NCBI GenBank assembly: GCA_024639125.1
Contig: JAHEJA010000034.1
Coordinates: 1 to 34,036, forward strand
DNA length: 34,036 bases
From: Paracoccaceae bacterium
GTDB lineage: Bacteria > Pseudomonadota > Alphaproteobacteria > Rhodobacterales > Rhodobacteraceae
Direction: 5' to 3'
Shown here piece by piece: positions 1-6,962 of the stretch. The notes below the pieces were generated by a model. That model ran no database searches. It worked only from the letters and a program-made list of their open reading frames with translations, and had not been told where the DNA came from. Position 1 is the first letter of the stretch, and every line of letters starts with the position of its first letter. The translations under genes and the position numbers were made by a program.

Positions 1-479
1 GAGAACTGGAAGCTCTTACGCGCTTTGGCTTTACCGTATTTCTTACGCTCAACAACGCGGCTGTCGCGTGTTAGGAAGCCGGCCGCTTTCAATGCGCCGC
101 GCAAGGAGGGTTCATAAAGCTGAAGTGCTTTTGAAATACCGTGCTTTACCGCGCCCGCTTGACCAGACAAACCGCCACCGGTGACCGTCGCCATTACGTC
201 AAATTGATCAACAACGCCGGCAACCTGAAATGGCTGACGTAGGATCATTTGAAGAACTGGACGTGCAAAGTATGCGTTCATTTCTTTGCCGTTTACAGTG
301 ACCTTACCAGAGCCTGGTTTGATCCAAACGCGAGCAACCGCGTCTTTACGTTTGCCAGTCGCATAAGAACGACCCAATGCATCACGTTGTGGTTCACGAG
401 GAGCGGCGACTTCTACAGCAGCGACAGCACCACCGGCGACTGTTTCTAGATCGCCCAAGGATTTGATATCTTCAGCCAT
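1..479 (-). CDS. rpsI: 30S ribosomal protein S9, 3' end cut by window
   Basis: Structural protein of the small ribosomal subunit, whose C-terminal tail reaches towards the P-site tRNA. The reading frame starts [12 protein letters not shown] and contains the family core [20 protein letters not shown], the [19 protein letters not shown] stretch, and [22 protein letters not shown] at the window edge. 159 complete codons are present. Known S9 proteins end in SKR, so only about three residues and the stop are missing. The acidic, alanine-rich N-terminal extension of about 40 residues is usual in alphaproteobacteria. The start ATG shares one base with the rplM stop (TAATG), so the two genes are co-transcribed and probably translationally coupled, in the standard rplM-rpsI order. 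Confidence 0.97.
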   Translation of the reverse strand, partial: MAEDIKSLGDLETVAGGAVAAVEVAAPREPQRDALGRSYATGKRKDAVARVWIKPGSGKVTVNGKEMNAYFARPVLQMILRQPFQVAGVVDQFDVMATVTGGGLSGQAGAVKHGISKALQLYEPSLRGALKAAGFLTRDSRVVERKKYGKAKARKSFQF

Positions 480-943
480 TATTTCGCCACCCGAGTGTTT
501 TTAGAGTTCATGGACTTAACATCCAAAACTTCTGGTTGTTGTGCTTCGTGACCATGCTCAGTACCTGCATATACGCGCAAGTTTGTCATGATCTGACGGC
601 TAAGGCGGTTGCCTGGCAACATACGCTTAACAGCTTGGGTAACAACGCGCTCAGGGTGCTTGCCTTCCAAGATTTCTTGTTTTGTGCGTGACTTGATACC
701 ACCTGGGTGGCCAGTGTGCCAATAGAAATTCTCTTGACGCTTGTTACCTGTCATTTGAATTTTTTCCGCGTTGATGATGATGACGTTATCGCCACAATCC
801 ATATGCGGGGTGAATGATGCTTTGTGCTTGCCGCGCAAGCGCATAGCTACGATCGATGCCAAACGGCCCAAAATCACGCCTTCGGCGTCGATAATGATCC
901 ATTTTTTATCGATGTCTGCTGGTGTTGCAGAGAATGTTTTCAT
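479..943 (-). CDS. rplM: 50S ribosomal protein L13
   Basis: Early-assembly protein of the large ribosomal subunit. The protein is 154 aa and starts [20 protein letters not shown], followed by [27 protein letters not shown] and the family signature around [20 protein letters not shown]. An in-frame start 10 codons upstream is possible, but the ATG at 943 matches the usual alphaproteobacterial N terminus, and that upstream stretch looks like leader rather than protein. A possible ribosome binding site (AAGG or AACC type) lies just ahead. The gene is first in a two-gene operon with rpsI. In other bacteria L13 or the L13/S9 mRNA leader takes part in autoregulation. Here a hairpin leader is present but no such control is proven. 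Confidence 0.97.
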   Translation of the reverse strand: MKTFSATPADIDKKWIIIDAEGVILGRLASIVAMRLRGKHKASFTPHMDCGDNVIIINAEKIQMTGNKRQENFYWHTGHPGGIKSRTKQEILEGKHPERVVTQAVKRMLPGNRLSRQIMTNLRVYAGTEHGHEAQQPEVLDVKSMNSKNTRVAK

Positions 944-972
944 CGAAAGGTTACCCTTAGTTAATATGCCCA

Positions 973-993
973 AGACAGAGTCGCGCTCTGTCT
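973..993 (-). promoter_or_regulatory. Hairpin in the rplM-rpsI leader
   Basis: Perfect 8-bp stem AGACAGAG/CTCTGTCT with a 5-base loop (CGCGA on the minus strand). It lies between the predicted transcription start (about 1002) and the rplM start codon at 943, so it would be close to the 5' end of the mRNA. It could stabilise the transcript or serve as a ribosomal-protein binding site. No function can be read from the sequence alone. Confidence 0.5.
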
Positions 994-1008
994 CTTTGTG
1001 ATGTGCGG

Positions 1009-1036
1009 TTTATATAGCCCCTTGGCCCGCCGTCAA
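1009..1036 (-). promoter_or_regulatory. Predicted sigma-70 promoter of rplM-rpsI
   Basis: On the minus strand a -35 box TTGACG (1036-1031) and a -10 box TATAAA (1014-1009) are separated by 16 bases. Both are close to the housekeeping consensus. The expected start near 1002 gives a leader of about 60 bases containing the hairpin at 973-993. An AT-rich stretch lies just upstream of the -35 and could act as an UP element, which would fit a ribosomal protein operon. Confidence 0.65.
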
Positions 1037-1076
1037 GTACCGTTAACTCAAATAAATCATTTAAAAACAATACGTT

Positions 1077-1098
1077 AAAAAATAGGTACTATAATACC
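1077..1098 (-). terminator. Weak terminator-like site after the MocR gene
   Basis: On the minus strand an imperfect 14-base palindrome (GGTATTATAGTACC) is followed by T, A and a run of six T. It sits about 30 bases past the MocR stop codon. The stem is short and AT-rich, so termination here is only a suggestion. Confidence 0.35.
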
Positions 1099-1128
1099 CC
1101 ATTTATTTTTTGCGTTTCCTCATAGAAT

Positions 1129-2508
1129 TCAGGAAATTCCCACCTCTTGAGATGGATTTTGCAAAATGTCTGCGAGTGTATCAATCGCATCGGTAAAGGC
1201 GTGTAGCCCATATTCCGCATTCACACAAATGCGCACAGCTGCGGGCGCTTTGGCGTTGCGCAACACAAAGGCATCTGAGGGCACCACCAATACGCCGCGA
1301 CGCTCTGCTTCTTGGCAAAAAGCGGTTGTGCGCCATCCACGCGGCAGCCAAATAAACAAAAAAGGTGCTTTTGGCTGCCAGCTTAGCTCAAAGCGGCCTA
1401 AGCGATTGATAGCCTCTTCTAAATAGGTTTCGGTTTCGTCACCAATCCGCGATCGAACACCCGCAAGCGCATCAGAGGTTAAGATGTGTTGCCCAAGGTG
1501 GTAGAAATAATCAGAAACCCGCAAGATAGAAGTCATGACAACTTTTCGCGCTGTATGGACGCACAGCTCGGGCGCAATTACCGCCCCCAGCCGAAGGCCG
1601 CTTGACAACACTTTACTCAACGATGTCACGTACCATGTCATCTGAGGTGCCAATGCGCGATAAGACGGTCCGCTTGCAACCGAAATACGACAACAGTCAT
1701 CATCTATTATGCTAATACCGCAACGCTTGGCCACATCTGCGAGCTCGACACGTCGTTCATTTGTCACACAGGCCATTGTCGGATTATGTACCTCGGCTGA
1801 GGTGATATAAACATTTACGCCATATTTCTGATGACAATGTTCTAGCGACCATGGCAATGGCCCGTCTTCATCCCAAGCTATTGAATAAATGTCGCATCCG
1901 AGCATATCGCTTAGATCCCGAAATCCACCAAAGGCAAGATCATCCACTGCAACAACCGGCTGTTCGCGCTGCTTTATGGAAAGCAATGCGACCATAACGC
2001 CATGCTGGGCCCCTGACGTGATGACAACATGGTTAGGATCAATTTGCCCCGTGTCGATGTCATTCGAAATGAAACGCGCAAAGCTTTGTTCTAATGTACG
2101 GCCTTTGTGACTTCCAAAGTTCAAGAACATGCGATCAAAATCGGGCGAAGCGTTCAGGGTCTGGATGGCTGATCTTATTAATTCGGTTTGCCCCATATCC
2201 GGCAAGCGCACGAACCTAAGATCCAATTGTGTCGGTACAATTTTTAAAAACGATTCTTGCTCTTGTGCTTTTACGAAGGTCCCTCGCCCGACGCCTGCCT
2301 CCAACAGGCCGAGTGAGATGAGCTCTTTATATGCGCGTGCAACCGTGCCTGGCGTAACATTAATTAAATACGCCAACTCTCGTACGGGAGGTAATTTTTC
2401 ATTGTTAATCAATAATTTAGATGAAATTAGATTCCTAATATAATCCATAATATGTTCGTATTTAGGTTGATCTTTTTGAAACTCTAATCGCGACCAAATT
2501 GTATTCAT
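1129..2508 (-). CDS. MocR-type regulator (GntR DNA-binding domain fused to aminotransferase fold)
   Basis: Transcription factor of 459 aa. Residues about 16-80 are a GntR winged helix (LPPVRELAYLINVTPGTVARAY, then GLLEAGVGRGTF). Residues about 110-450 have the fold-type I PLP-dependent aminotransferase layout, with the cofactor lysine at K299 in TSLSKVLSSGLRLG. In GabR-like proteins the PLP pocket reads EDDYD. Here the matching stretch is DDDCC (269-273), so the usual tyrosine is a cysteine by my eye alignment. MocR proteins typically sense PLP or amino compounds and act on divergent neighbours. A good AAAGGA ribosome binding site precedes the ATG. The gene is divergent from a DUF1127-like small gene, with repeated operator-like sites between them, so regulation of that gene and of itself is the simplest inference. 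The effector is unknown. Confidence 0.9.
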   Translation of the reverse strand: MNTIWSRLEFQKDQPKYEHIMDYIRNLISSKLLINNEKLPPVRELAYLINVTPGTVARAYKELISLGLLEAGVGRGTFVKAQEQESFLKIVPTQLDLRFVRLPDMGQTELIRSAIQTLNASPDFDRMFLNFGSHKGRTLEQSFARFISNDIDTGQIDPNHVVITSGAQHGVMVALLSIKQREQPVVAVDDLAFGGFRDLSDMLGCDIYSIAWDEDGPLPWSLEHCHQKYGVNVYITSAEVHNPTMACVTNERRVELADVAKRCGISIIDDDCCRISVASGPSYRALAPQMTWYVTSLSKVLSSGLRLGAVIAPELCVHTARKVVMTSILRVSDYFYHLGQHILTSDALAGVRSRIGDETETYLEEAINRLGRFELSWQPKAPFLFIWLPRGWRTTAFCQEAERRGVLVVPSDAFVLRNAKAPAAVRICVNAEYGLHAFTDAIDTLADILQNPSQEVGIS

Positions 2509-2520
2509 TACAATAAATCC

Positions 2521-2586
2521 TTTTACATACTTGTATCAATATTATACTCAAAAATTACTAAAGTAAATAAAATTGTATCAATACAA
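2521..2586. promoter_or_regulatory. Divergent promoter with two TTGTATCAATA sites
   Basis: The 11-mer TTGTATCAATA occurs at 2531-2541 and again at 2573-2583, 42 bases apart, about four helical turns. The second copy extends into a perfect inverted repeat, TTGTAT-CA-ATACAA (2573-2586). A minus-strand -10 box TATAAT (2546-2541) for the MocR gene and a plus-strand -10 candidate TATACT (2543-2548) overlap back to back beside the first copy. The second copy would lie in the short leader of the small gene. Paired direct repeats are typical of MocR operators. Binding is inferred. Confidence 0.6.
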
Positions 2587-2599
2587 AGTGAGACAGATT

Positions 2600-2839
2600 A
2601 TGGTACGCTCAATCCCAACATTCAGTAACCCTTTTGATTTTTTAAAAGCACAAGGATCGCTGCCGTTTGCGGCACGCTGTGCCATTCGGTTTGCCGTAAA
2701 AGTGACAATCCGCAATATTGCCAAAGACACAACGGTTTCAACACAAGATCTTTCGGATCACATATTAAAGGATGCTGGATTGACGCGAGACATGATCCGC
2801 AGCGTTGACATGCATCCCTTTGTGCATCCTAGATTTTAA
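2600..2839 (+). CDS. Small basic protein, DUF1127-like
   Basis: 79 aa. The C-terminal part TQDLSDHILKDAGLTRDMIR resembles the DUF1127 signature (a leucine-rich turn, then D-x-L-L-x-D-I-G-L-x-R). The middle RCAIRFAVKVTIRNIAK is basic. DUF1127 proteins are short alphaproteobacterial proteins; CcaF1 of Rhodobacter sphaeroides is one that binds RNA, so an RNA-related role is possible here. I chose the ATG at 2600. An in-frame TTG at 2573 lies inside the operator-like palindrome and is unlikely. The ribosome binding site is weak (GTGAGACAG). The gene is divergent from the MocR gene and has a hairpin right after its stop, so it is probably a single-gene transcript under MocR control. The family call is by eye and moderately sure. 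Confidence 0.7.
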   Translation: MVRSIPTFSNPFDFLKAQGSLPFAARCAIRFAVKVTIRNIAKDTTVSTQDLSDHILKDAGLTRDMIRSVDMHPFVHPRF

Positions 2840-2868
2840 GAATGCGCCGCCCTATTTGGCGGCCATTC
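2840..2868 (+). terminator. Hairpin after the DUF1127-like gene
   Basis: Stem GAATG plus GCCGCC pairs with GGCGGC plus CATTC, with one bulged C and a CTATTT loop. It begins at the base after the stop codon. No strong T run follows (GCGTTTGG), so it may protect the 3' end of the mRNA as well as, or instead of, terminating. Confidence 0.5.
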
Positions 2869-2926
2869 GCGTTTGGATCATCTGAATATTTTGAGTATTT
2901 TTAGCAAAAAGAAAGACATAGCGCCT

Positions 2927-3511
2927 TTAGGCTTCGAGTTCACTATCCCAGTACAAGAAATCCATCCAGCTATCATGAAGGTGGTTCGGCGGGAATTTAC
3001 GGCCAATGTTTTTCAGCTCTTCAGCTTCTGGACAACGTGGGCTTTTTTGAAGGTGCAACCCAGAACGTTTTAACGACTTTGCCGCCTTTTTAAGATTGCA
3101 CCGGCTACAAGCTGCGACCACATTTTCCCAACTCGTCACCCCACCCGAAGCACGAGGGACCACGTGATCAAATGTCAGATCTTTTTTGCAGCCACAGTAT
3201 TGGCATTTAAATTCATCCCTTAGAAACAAATTAAAGCGCGTGAAGGCCACGCGCTTTTGAGGGATTACATAATCTTTTAGGACAACGACAGAGGGGATTT
3301 TGATCCGTGTCGTCGGACTATGAACGTAGTGATCATATTCAGCGACTATATCAACCCTGTCCATATAGGCCGCTTTGACCGCATCCTGCCATGACCACAA
3401 GGACAATGGATAATAGGATAACGGTCGATAATCCGCATTTAGCACCAATGCGGGATGGTCCGTTACACCCGCAGTGACTTTTACAAAATCTTTTCTAAAG
3501 TCGCCATCCAT
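2927..3511 (-). CDS. HNH endonuclease family protein
   Basis: 194 aa. The C-terminal half carries the complete HNH layout: CQYCG zinc knuckle, then LTFDHVVPRASGG (the D-H pair), TSWENVVAACSRCN (N and second zinc knuckle) and KK. The N-terminal part (PALVLNADYRPLSYYPLSLWSWQDAVKAAY, then KIPSVVVLKDYV) is the usual extension of the stand-alone bacterial HNH proteins of this type. Such chromosomal proteins are widespread in alphaproteobacteria and their role is not established; DNA repair or nicking is a guess. The ribosome binding site AAGGGTGG is well placed ahead of the ATG. There is no partner gene of a restriction or phage system, so this is likely a housekeeping gene rather than a mobile or defence element. 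Confidence 0.9.
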   Translation of the reverse strand: MDGDFRKDFVKVTAGVTDHPALVLNADYRPLSYYPLSLWSWQDAVKAAYMDRVDIVAEYDHYVHSPTTRIKIPSVVVLKDYVIPQKRVAFTRFNLFLRDEFKCQYCGCKKDLTFDHVVPRASGGVTSWENVVAACSRCNLKKAAKSLKRSGLHLQKSPRCPEAEELKNIGRKFPPNHLHDSWMDFLYWDSELEA

Positions 3512-3522
3512 TCCAAGCCACC

Positions 3523-3590
3523 CTTATACCATTTGAACGGGAAACCAGATGCGTCACGTCCATCTATAGATAAACTATATATGGTATAAG
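3523..3590. repeat. 10-bp inverted repeat in the HNH gene promoter region
   Basis: CTTATACCAT (3523-3532) and ATGGTATAAG (3581-3590) are perfect inverted copies separated by 48 bases. The inner arm touches the ribosome binding site of the HNH gene, and the outer arm lies at the far, promoter side of the AT-rich stretch. They could be two operator half sites bridged by a repressor, but could also be chance. Confidence 0.5.
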
Positions 3591-3617
3591 AATTATGACA
3601 AGCCTCTTGATATGCGC

Positions 3618-4283
3618 CTAAAGGCTTAGTTTATCGCGCATAAAGGCCAAGGCAACGGACAAACCATCGGGGGCAATGCCATGCGCCGTGCCTTTTTGAA
3701 CATGCGCAAAAACATCCTGAAACCCGGCCGATTGCAAGGCTTCGGCAGCTTCTGGCAAGGCCTGAACGGGAACAACATCATCTTGATCACCATGGACCAG
3801 CAAAATTGGCATTTTGCTTTGCACTTCGTCCACCAGTAGATCCGGTTCGAGCAAACGCCCTGAAAACGCAACGATGCCAGCAATCGCATCTTCGCGACGG
3901 GGTGCGACATGTAATGACATCATTGTACCTTGGGAAAAGCCAAATAAAACAACTTGTTCAGGAAGAACATCTTCGTCCACCATCAGCGCATCAAGAAAAG
4001 CGTTCAAATCATCAACCGCGGCCTGCATACCGCGCATGCTTTCTTCTTCGCTCGACCCGTCGATCCAAGGGATGGGAAACCATTGAAACCCAAAGGGGCT
4101 TCCTGCGCAGTTTTCGGGCGCATCTGGGGCCACGAACAAGGTATCAGGAAGATGTTCCGACAAAGGATCAGCAAGGCCAAGCAAATCTGCACCATTTGCA
4201 CCATACCCATGCAAAAACACCACAATGGAACGCAGGCTACCGGAAAGTGGTTCTTTGCGTTCGGCGGTTAATACTCTTGTCAT
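3618..4283 (-). CDS. Alpha/beta-hydrolase, phospholipase/carboxylesterase family
   Basis: 221 aa, the normal length for the phospholipase/carboxylesterase family (bacterial acyl-protein-thioesterase-like esterases). Motifs: FLHGYGANGADLLGLADPL near the N terminus with the oxyanion-hole HGYG, nucleophile elbow GFSQG with S117, acid D168 in HGDQDDVVP, and H201 in TAHGI. The likely reaction is hydrolysis of short acyl esters in the cytoplasm; no signal peptide is seen. The start overlaps the stop of the upstream glycosylase gene by four bases (ATGA), so it is the last gene of the cobK-alkA-esterase transcript. The natural substrate cannot be told from the sequence. Confidence 0.93.
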   Translation of the reverse strand: MTRVLTAERKEPLSGSLRSIVVFLHGYGANGADLLGLADPLSEHLPDTLFVAPDAPENCAGSPFGFQWFPIPWIDGSSEEESMRGMQAAVDDLNAFLDALMVDEDVLPEQVVLFGFSQGTMMSLHVAPRREDAIAGIVAFSGRLLEPDLLVDEVQSKMPILLVHGDQDDVVPVQALPEAAEALQSAGFQDVFAHVQKGTAHGIAPDGLSVALAFMRDKLSL

Positions 4284-4909
4284 CCTATTCCCTCTCGGTT
4301 TTTTTCATAAGCGTAATACGCCCACAAGAGACGCGCTGCAACCGATCTCCATGGGGACCACGCCGCAGAGATGTCACGCATGGCGCGTTCTTTTGGACGA
4401 TCCGTCAGATCAAACAGCATGCGGGTCGCCTCTTGAAGGGCGAGATCGCCCGGCGCAAAGACATCGGCGCGCCCCAAACTGAACATTGCGTAAATTTCGG
4501 CAGTCCACGTTCCGATGCCTGAAACTTGGGTTAAGGTATCGATCACATCCTGAGTTGGCATACCACGCAAAGCCACAAAATCAATATTCGCATCGCACAG
4601 CGCCCGCGCATATTTCACTTTTTGGCGACTGAGGCCCAATGCGCGCAGGTCATCATCTGTGCGTATGCTTATTGCTGTGGGCGTTGTGGCCCCTGCTGCT
4701 TCGAGCCGGTTCCAAATAGCCGATGCAGCCGCCACCGAAACTTGTTGACTAACAATCGCCCCCAAGAGCCGATCAAACCCGTCAGCCCGTAACCGCAACG
4801 GAATATCCCCAACGCAATCAAGCGCATAAGCAAATCTATCGCTATGATGGGCCAAAAAGCTGGCGCCCTCTTGAATGCATGCTTGTGATGTTATTCGGCG
4901 TTCATCCAT
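4280..4909 (-). CDS. alkA: DNA-3-methyladenine glycosylase II (AlkA-like)
   Basis: Base-excision repair enzyme that removes alkylated purines. The 209 aa protein is the compact helix-hairpin-helix form without the N-terminal domain of E. coli AlkA (about 280 aa). Seen: LLGAIVSQQVSVAAASAIWNRL, the hairpin VSGIGTWTAEIYAMFSLGRADVF, and catalytic D155 in FAPGDLALQ. The C-terminal WSPWRSVAARLLWAYY is typical of the AlkA group. The gene overlaps cobK upstream by eight bases and the esterase downstream by four, so translation of the three genes is probably coupled. I see no adaptive-response regulator (Ada) nearby, so constitutive expression is likely. Confidence 0.92.
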   Translation of the reverse strand: MDERRITSQACIQEGASFLAHHSDRFAYALDCVGDIPLRLRADGFDRLLGAIVSQQVSVAAASAIWNRLEAAGATTPTAISIRTDDDLRALGLSRQKVKYARALCDANIDFVALRGMPTQDVIDTLTQVSGIGTWTAEIYAMFSLGRADVFAPGDLALQEATRMLFDLTDRPKERAMRDISAAWSPWRSVAARLLWAYYAYEKNREGIG

Positions 4910-5669
4910 AATTGGTCTCGATCCAATGTTGTGCTTCTGACAAGGACCGTAACGGAGGCGGCGTCTTTAATTTGGGCCGTTCAATCATAATCACCAAAAG
5001 GCCCAAGGCACGTGCAGCAGCGAGTTTGGAAAAGCCATTTTCCCCACCAACGTTTCGCAACACGATAGCATCGATGTCCAACCTCTGAAACAAAGCAATT
5101 TCTTGCTCTACTGAAAATGGGGGCTGCCCATACAAATGTTCACCGTTAGACAAGGGAAAAGCGGATCCTTCACTTTGCAGTATCCTGTTATATATGTATA
5201 TATTTTCAATATTCATAAATTTATCAATAGAACTACGGCCAGTGAAGGTCATGATTTTGCGGCATCCTGATAGATGTTTCTTCACATCATGCTCGGTTTT
5301 GACTGTGATCCATCTATCCTCTGGTGTCGCTGTCCATTCTTTGCGTTCAAATTGCATAAACCCCAGGTTATGCCTTTGTGAAATGGCCAAGGCTTGCTCT
5401 GTAATATCCGTAGCAAACGGGTGCGAGGCATCAATAATTGCTTGAAACCCAGATTTGGAAACCAGGTTTTCAAAATCAGACTCGTTTTGAAATGGACCAA
5501 AGCGTGTCTTAACTGGCAAGTCACGCGGCAAACGCGCGTCCCCATGTACGGTTGCCAAAACATCGAATTTTGGCATCTTTGATAACCACAAAGCCAAATC
5601 TTGGGCTTCGCGCGTGCCAGCAATAAGCAAAAGCTTATGGTTTGACTGGATTTGGTCCAAAGCTCGCAT
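4902..5669 (-). CDS. cobK: Precorrin-6A reductase (cobalamin synthesis)
   Basis: NADPH-dependent reduction of precorrin-6A in the aerobic B12 pathway. 255 aa, normal for CobK. Seen: LLLIAGTREAQDLALWL near the N terminus (nucleotide-binding start), IIDASHPFATDITEQA (the D-A-[ST]-H-P-[FY]-A signature of the family), MTFTGRSSIDKF, and the C-terminal VLRNVGGENGFSKLAAARALGLLVIMIERP. I start at the ATG at 5669 because AAGGG lies eight bases ahead. A TTG seven codons upstream is less likely. No other cob gene lies in the window, so it is separated from the rest of the pathway and heads an operon with alkA and an esterase. A short AT-rich patch (about 5170-5225) lies in the middle of the gene. Confidence 0.92.
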   Translation of the reverse strand: MRALDQIQSNHKLLLIAGTREAQDLALWLSKMPKFDVLATVHGDARLPRDLPVKTRFGPFQNESDFENLVSKSGFQAIIDASHPFATDITEQALAISQRHNLGFMQFERKEWTATPEDRWITVKTEHDVKKHLSGCRKIMTFTGRSSIDKFMNIENIYIYNRILQSEGSAFPLSNGEHLYGQPPFSVEQEIALFQRLDIDAIVLRNVGGENGFSKLAAARALGLLVIMIERPKLKTPPPLRSLSEAQHWIETNYG

Positions 5670-5753
5670 CAAAGATCCCTTTAAGGCCAATATATTTTAT
5701 TTTCTGCATTTATGTGACTTGCTCAAATTTAATTCAAGGCGTACCAGAATTAC

Positions 5754-6962
5754 ATGACTCAGATTACATCAGATACACAAGCAAAGCGCAATGTTCTGGT
5801 CCTTGTGATGGCGCAGGCCATCTTGGGGGCGCAGATGCCGATGATTTTTACCATTGGTGGTTTGGCCGGTCAGTCATTGGCAAGCAATCCATGTTTTGCA
5901 ACACTTCCTATTTCATTGATCGTATTGGGATCGATGCTATCGGCAACTCCGCTTTCATCGATTATGCAGAAACACGGTCGCCGCGCTGGATTTTTCATAG
6001 GTGCGATCTGCGGAGCAATCGGCGCCTTGATCGGCGCCTATGGCCTATATATCGCGTCCTTTCCGATCTTTTTGATCGGCTCGCTTTTCACTGGCGTTTA
6101 TATGTCGGCCCAAGGGTTTTACCGATTTGCAGCCACAGACACCGCATCAGAAGAATTCCGCCCCAAGGCAATTTCCTATGTTATGGCGGGTGGATTATTG
6201 GCCGCGATTATTGGCCCTCAGATGGTGAAATTTACGGCCGACGCATTCGTGGTACCGTTTGTGGGAACTTATTTAGCCGTTGTGCTGATGACGATCATTG
6301 GAATAAATTTGTTCTTTTTGCTGGATATCCCCAAGCCGCCAATGCCAAGCTTAGATGCCCCAAAGGGACGAAGCCGCAAAGAATTACTTAAGGATCCAGT
6401 GATTGCAGTCGCCGTAATTTGCGCAATGGTGTCTTATGCCCTGATGAACCTTGTCATGACATCAACGCCACTTGCCGTAGTTGGCTGTGGGTTTCAAAAA
6501 AATAGCGCGGCTGACGTCGTTTCCGCGCATGTATTGGCAATGTATATTCCATCCTTCTTTACGGGGCACTTGATTGCGCGATTTGGTGTTGAAAAAATCG
6601 TAGCAACCGGTTTGGTGATCCTAGCAGGTGCCGGCGCCGTTGCCCTTCAGGGGGTTGAAATCGAGAATTTCTTTATCGCGCTCATATTGCTTGGCGTGGG
6701 TTGGAATTTCGGCTTTATCGGCGCAACAACTATGCTGGCTGGGGCGCATGCACCGCATGAGCGTGGCCGCATGCAGGGCATGAATGATCTCTTGGTATTT
6801 GGTGGGGTGACCATTGCCTCATTATCATCTGGCGGATTGATGAATTGCTCTGGTGGCACGGCACAAGCCGGTTGGACAGCAGTCAATATGGCAATGGCAC
6901 CTTTCTTGGTGCTGGCGGGTGGTGCGTTGATTTGGCTCTGGCTTCGCCCAAAAGACGCTTAA
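5754..6962 (+). CDS. Major facilitator superfamily transporter
   Basis: 402 aa, strongly hydrophobic, with about 12 predicted membrane helices and a central cytoplasmic loop near residues 190-215 (PKPPMPSLDAPKGRSRKELL). A motif-A-like turn after the second helix reads SIMQKHGRRAGFF. The sequence resembles uncharacterised MFS permeases of Rhodobacterales. The substrate cannot be predicted. Divergent from cobK, with 84 bases between. The ribosome binding site is poor (AAGGCG, rather far from the ATG). The stop codon overlaps the stop of the convergent gene downstream by four bases, leaving no room for a separate terminator. Confidence 0.85.
   Translation: MTQITSDTQAKRNVLVLVMAQAILGAQMPMIFTIGGLAGQSLASNPCFATLPISLIVLGSMLSATPLSSIMQKHGRRAGFFIGAICGAIGALIGAYGLYIASFPIFLIGSLFTGVYMSAQGFYRFAATDTASEEFRPKAISYVMAGGLLAAIIGPQMVKFTADAFVVPFVGTYLAVVLMTIIGINLFFLLDIPKPPMPSLDAPKGRSRKELLKDPVIAVAVICAMVSYALMNLVMTSTPLAVVGCGFQKNSAADVVSAHVLAMYIPSFFTGHLIARFGVEKIVATGLVILAGAGAVALQGVEIENFFIALILLGVGWNFGFIGATTMLAGAHAPHERGRMQGMNDLLVFGGVTIASLSSGGLMNCSGGTAQAGWTAVNMAMAPFLVLAGGALIWLWLRPKDA

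Noticed and set aside
3806-4522. Open frame of 238 codons on the plus strand
   Set aside because: It lies antisense to the esterase and alkA genes, which have complete motifs. Its translation has no recognisable domain and unusual composition.
5165-5230. AT-rich patch in cobK as a sign of transfer
   Set aside because: It is short, the frame is intact and family motifs continue on both sides. It codes for an I/N/Y-rich stretch, so local composition is explained by the protein.
4902-5753. Search for a cobalamin riboswitch ahead of cobK
   Set aside because: The leader is too short (84 bases to the divergent gene), and I see no B12-box-like sequence.
5642-6391. Open frame of 249 codons overlapping the start of the MFS gene
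   Set aside because: It runs in another frame of the MFS coding sequence and its translation is rich in Trp, Arg and Cys without hydrophobic helices, as expected for an out-of-frame shadow.
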